Both the position numbers and the translations under genes were made by a program. DNA of 64,000 nt from Berberis thunbergii (lineage: Eukaryota > Streptophyta > Magnoliopsida > Ranunculales > Berberidaceae): positions 62,001 to 126,000 of the forward strand of contig QNQO01002048.1 of assembly GCA_003290165.1 (NCBI GenBank), in the 5' to 3' direction. Under the pieces are notes generated by a model. It did not search any database. It saw only the letters and a list, made by a program, of their open reading frames with translations, and was not told where the DNA came from. Below are positions 60,717 through 64,000 of this stretch, piece after piece; the stretch's first letter is position 1; every line of letters starts with the position of its first letter.

Positions 60717-61647
60717 TAGGGGTGGACAAACGGGTTGAGAAACTGCGGATCCAAACCGAACCGGACCATTTTACTCCAAACGATTCGGTTTTTATTTTTA
60801 AAATTATGAAACGATTATGTTCGGTTCCGGATTCGTTGTTAAACGGTTCGGTTCCGGTTCCTAAATTTTTGTTTAAAACGGTTCGGTTCCGATAATTAAA
60901 CAGTTAGATAATAAAGTTAAAACTAGAGCTAGTCTCACAACAATGCCTATATGACCGAGTTGTTAAGGAGACATATTTGAAATCTGTTGGGCTACGCCCG
61001 CGCAGGTTTGAACCCAGCTGGCATTTTAATTTATTACTTTTTTTTTTCTTCATTTAATAGAAGTCATATATTCGTTTTGGTTTTTTGCATCTTCCATTGA
61101 AACGGAAAGACACCCTCACAAGCAATGGATTAGACGCAGCCCAAAGACATCCAACTTGCTCGTCGAATCAGGAGTGAACGTGCTTGATTGTTTGTAAAAT
61201 GAGCTATGTATTGTTAAGATATTATTAAGTTTGATTTCACTTTAAGAATTATATATAACTGTATCCTATTGAGATAGATAGATATCTATTAATGAATTGT
61301 TGTTTATTGAATTTGACATTTTCTATCTTTCACATGTTGTGTGAGATGAATGAGTTGTTGTTTATCAAATTTGACACTTTACTACTTGTGCAGTTATGCT
61401 AGGGTGGTCTAATATTTAAACATTCCACATCTAGTGGAGGAATAGAAATAATTCGCGGTGAGATGCATCTTCAAGATTAATTGCATAATATTATACAGGA
61501 ACCGTTTGGAACCTACAACGGTTCGAGTTAGGTTCGGTTCCAACGTTTAAAATGAAGAAAGCGATCCGAATCGGAGCCGTTAAAATTTAAACGGTTAGAA
61601 TTAGATTTCTCAAAATTTGGAACCGATCCGAACCGTGTTCACCCCTA
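60717..61647. mobile_element. hAT-type element, 931 bp, with nested insert
   Basis: The left end TAGGGGTGGACAAACGGGTT and the reverse of the right end TAGGGGTGAACACGGTTCGG are inverted repeats. Flanks GTCGCTCA (60709-60716) and GTCACTCG (61648-61655) match at 6 of 8, suggesting an old insertion. Subterminal GGTTCGGTTCC motifs are abundant at both ends. The middle (about 60905-61480) is unrelated and includes a tRNA-Ser-like sequence. Confidence 0.65.
60945..61026 (+). tRNA. tRNA-Ser(UGA)-like pseudogene
   Basis: Resembles nuclear tRNA-Ser: TATGACCGAGTTGTTAAGGA (A-box region), an anticodon-loop region TTTGAAATCTG with TGA, a long variable arm GGGCTACGCCC, and a B-box GCAGGTTTGAACCCAGC. The acceptor arms (GCCTATA and TGGCATT) do not pair in register and the T stem has a mismatch, so it is a pseudogene or a tRNA-derived (SINE-like) sequence. 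It lies inside a hAT-type element. Confidence 0.65.
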
Positions 61648-61890
61648 GTCACTCGCACACACCCACAAATGCAATTTGTAAATTTAAAAAAAAATAAAAA
61701 TATATGGAACAAATATAAATAAAAAGGATGCGTAGAATTTTTTTTTCTATACTGGTTTGCTAAACTTAGAGCCTAGGCCTAATGTTAAACTCAACCCAAT
61801 AGTTATCTTAAGGAGTATATTTGGGTTTTCTCTAATTTGAGGGTATATTCGTAAATGATCGAAATAAAATCCAGCAGATTTTTTTTTTAA

Positions 61891-62073
61891 GGAATTCTAA
61901 ATGTCGAGGGAACCAGCGAGGAAACCAGCGAGGGACGTGATGTGACGGGGTGGGAGCCGTCCACCCCGCTTGAGATGCGTGCCACCATTTTTTATGCACA
62001 TATCTCAAGCGGGGTGGACGGTCCCCACCCCGCCACGTCACATCCCTCGCCCGTTCGACATTAAGAACTGCTC
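61891..62073. mobile_element. Fold-back MITE D, Mutator-like
   Basis: Long inverted arms: left contains GTGACGGGGTGGGAGCCGTC plus CACCCCGCTTGAGAT, right is the inverse (about 61998-62055). The termini read TTCTAAATGTCGAGGG against TTCTTAATGTCGA. Flanked by T-rich 9-mers ending TTTTTTTAA on both sides (61882-61890, 62077-62085 approximately). Shares termini with copy C and GAGGAAACCAGCGAG with copy E. Confidence 0.7.
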
Positions 62074-62085
62074 TTTTTTTTTTAA

Positions 62086-63047
62086 TAGGTTATATTGTAA
62101 AATATAGGCTTGGGTAGGAGCACGATTATAATAAGAAATTAGGTCGAAGACACTGATTATTACTCATTTGAGTGAAGGATCTGAGCCCAATGGAAAACCT
62201 TATAGGCTACTTCGTATCCCGAGCTTGAGCCTGAGCATAGCCCTCCTTACGCAGAAAAAGACTATGAGACAATGATTCAGGCAGGAATGAACAGGACATA
62301 ATAGCCAGTTTTGTTTGAGATACAGATATTCAGGTGTGAGTGTCGCGCAAAGGTGGCTGCCCAAGCCAATCGAGTATGAGTTTTTGGGCTCGGTTTGCCC
62401 ATATTTCTCAAATGCCAACTTTGGAGAACACGTCGAGCAGTACTGTTGGTTCAATTTACTCAAGGAGTGGCCCTATTGCTCCGACTCTGCAACTTACACG
62501 TCGGAATTCCTCACCTTCAAGTGGTAGCGGTCTCACTGGTCAAGGTAGTGAAGCTCATAGTTGAACTGAATAAAACTCCAAACCATATCTGATTACACGT
62601 CTTGTGAGTCAAAAAAATTCATGAACCTAAACATACACATATTCATCATTTTCCTTTTGGTACTAGGCGTCATGGTTCGACTACCAATCCAGCTCTGACT
62701 AAATCTATTTACTTATGTTCATATAAACTTTTGTCCGGCCATGCTATCTCTTTCATCTTAAATAAGCTGTAGTGCTCCATGAACGTCAACAATGCTGTAT
62801 AGTTTTCCACTGCTCTATAGTAATAACCATGACAAAAAATCCCCATACATGTGAAACTGCATCCACATCTTCATCTCTGAAGTCTGTTGTATCTATTGAT
62901 GCTCCGATCTTCTTTTCGAGACCCATGAGCAGCCAGTCCTCAAGCTTTCCTTCATTTTTTCCTTGGTGTGGCTGTCTTTCTTATTTGAATTTAGGAACAA
63001 ATTTCCAATTTTGTACTCAAGCTTAGAAAAAGAAAACATTGGAAGGT
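62086..63047. other. Intergenic; possible coding remnant at 62330-62564 (plus)
   Basis: The plus frame ending at 62564 reads ARFAHISQMPTLENTSSSTV and RSGPIAPTLQLTRRNSSPSS, a serine-rich phrase that looks like real protein sequence rather than random. I cannot name a family, and no splice sites are convincing. The remainder shows nothing recognisable. Confidence 0.3.
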
Positions 63048-63057
63048 GTTCTTGTTA

Positions 63058-63326
63058 AATAATAAAAGTTTACCTATGTTACAAACTAGGAAAATGTTAC
63101 AGAATAGAAGTCTACCTATATTATAAAATAGGAAAGTGTTACAGAATAGGTTAGGAAAGTCAGATTAGAATTATATAGAGCTAACTTTGACATAACCTAA
63201 TACTTTTATTCTATTCTGACTTTCCTAACCTATTTTGTAACACTTTCTTATTTTATAATATAGGTAGACTTTTATTCTATAACACTTTTCTAGTTTGTAA
63301 CATAGGTAGACTTCTATTCTTTAACC
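63058..63326. mobile_element. Palindromic MITE, 269 bp, Mutator-like
   Basis: Arms of about 105-110 bp (63062-63168 and 63218-63321) are inverted copies, about 90% identical by eye; both contain TCTACCTATATTATAAAATA. Within each arm a 50 bp unit is repeated in direct orientation (CTAGGAAAATGTTACAGAAT / ATAGGAAAGTGTTACAGAAT). Flanked by the perfect 10 bp repeat GTTCTTGTTA (63048-63057, 63327-63336). Confidence 0.75.
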
Positions 63327-63336
63327 GTTCTTGTTA

Positions 63337-64000
63337 CTTGCTCCCCTCTGCCTTTTTTACCAGGGGCATTGTGAAAGTGACATGGTTAAATTAAGACTTT
63401 TATTTTTATTTGATAGTTATGTATTTATCAAATACGAAAAATGTACACTATATGTGAATTCTTCTTCATTTCTTATAAACTTTTTGCATTCTTTGTTTCC
63501 ATCAACCTTATGTCTGGCATAGATGTTGCATGGTAGGTAAACCGAAAATAAATTATGATGGATCATATCTTTGTTTGCACAACTTGTCTGAAAATACAGA
63601 AACTGATAGCCATTGTAGGTCAAGGTTAAAAAAAAATTTACTGGGTAGAAATGTGGCCGAGGCACTGCAAACCTCCAATGCGCCATTAGGTTAACCTCCC
63701 TAATCTCCCATGAGATGGATCATAGTAAATGGTAATGACCAAGTAAGAGAATACTTCTATGTTGCATGGCGGATTGCATTTTGAATTTCTAACCAAAGAA
63801 AAAAAATTATTATTTGGTGGGAGGAATTATTTTAATAAAGGGAATTATTTCTTCTCAGTCACAGGCTTACAAATTTCTTGTGCATTAGGCCAGTAGATGG
63901 GGATTACTTGGTTAATACTTTTAAGGTTTCTTGTTCATACCAGAGGCACATCAATACCTCCGAATGGTTGAACCTGAGGTAATAATGTGCAATGAGGGTT
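63337..64000. other. Intergenic, nothing recognised
   Basis: AT-rich, with no gene, RNA or clear repeat. Confidence 0.4.

Overview
This window is nuclear DNA of a dicot-type flowering plant. The evidence is GT-AG introns, AT-rich intergenic DNA, a cytosolic ribosomal protein gene with a telo-box promoter, a plant-specific NETWORKED actin-binding gene, a CC-NB-LRR resistance-type gene, and many plant transposon families (chromovirus, hAT, Mutator, PIF/Harbinger, CACTA). I cannot name the species. There are no operons, CRISPR arrays or bacterial features.

Layout. 1-4300: intergenic DNA with a 1.3 kb terminal-inverted-repeat element (1205-2524) that carries a nested fold-back element. 4300-8250: intact seven-exon RPS3a (eS1) gene on the plus strand. 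9022-9228: Tourist-like MITE. 9984-19650: NET1-type gene on the minus strand, intact in layout except for a one-base reading-frame break in its giant exon. 20-25 kb: small MITEs in gene-poor DNA. 25.2-29.5 kb: relic of the biotin-carboxylase subunit of methylcrotonyl-CoA carboxylase keeping only its first and last exons, with a copia-type LTR relic and a 686 bp Mutator-like element between them. 30.9-37.4 kb: a degenerate tandem array split by a young 5.8 kb Reina-like Ty3/gypsy chromovirus (minus strand; identical-length 678 bp LTRs; 5 bp target duplication AAGCG). 37.4-41.8 kb: repeats and low-complexity DNA. 41.8-43.5 kb: relic exons of a DNA ligase 6-like gene, followed by a CACTA terminus. 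44.6-49.5 kb: fold-back and hAT MITEs and an old gypsy RT/RNase H fragment.

49.5-55.0 kb is the most interesting part. A chromodomain relic and an LTR-like stretch with a TATA box lie directly upstream of an uninterrupted 1113-codon CC-NB-LRR gene. The NB-ARC domain of that gene has MHH instead of MHD. Its C-terminus runs into transposon-derived sequence. A small duplicate of its 3' end, 1.5 kb downstream, preserves an alternative stop that is one base out of frame.

55.4-57.9 kb: a small gene with a 5'-UTR intron (holding a hAT-like element), a viroplasmin/RNase H1-N-like domain and, after two reading-frame breaks, a C-terminal membrane anchor. 58-64 kb: repeats, including a 931 bp hAT-type element with a tRNA-Ser-like pseudogene inside, another fold-back element and a 269 bp palindromic MITE.

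RPS3a and NET1 are housekeeping/cytoskeletal genes and the CNL is an immune-receptor candidate; nothing suggests that they work together. The rest is a layered record of transposon insertions, many datable by their target duplications. All sequence comparisons were made by eye; family names come from recognition of motifs, not from database searches.
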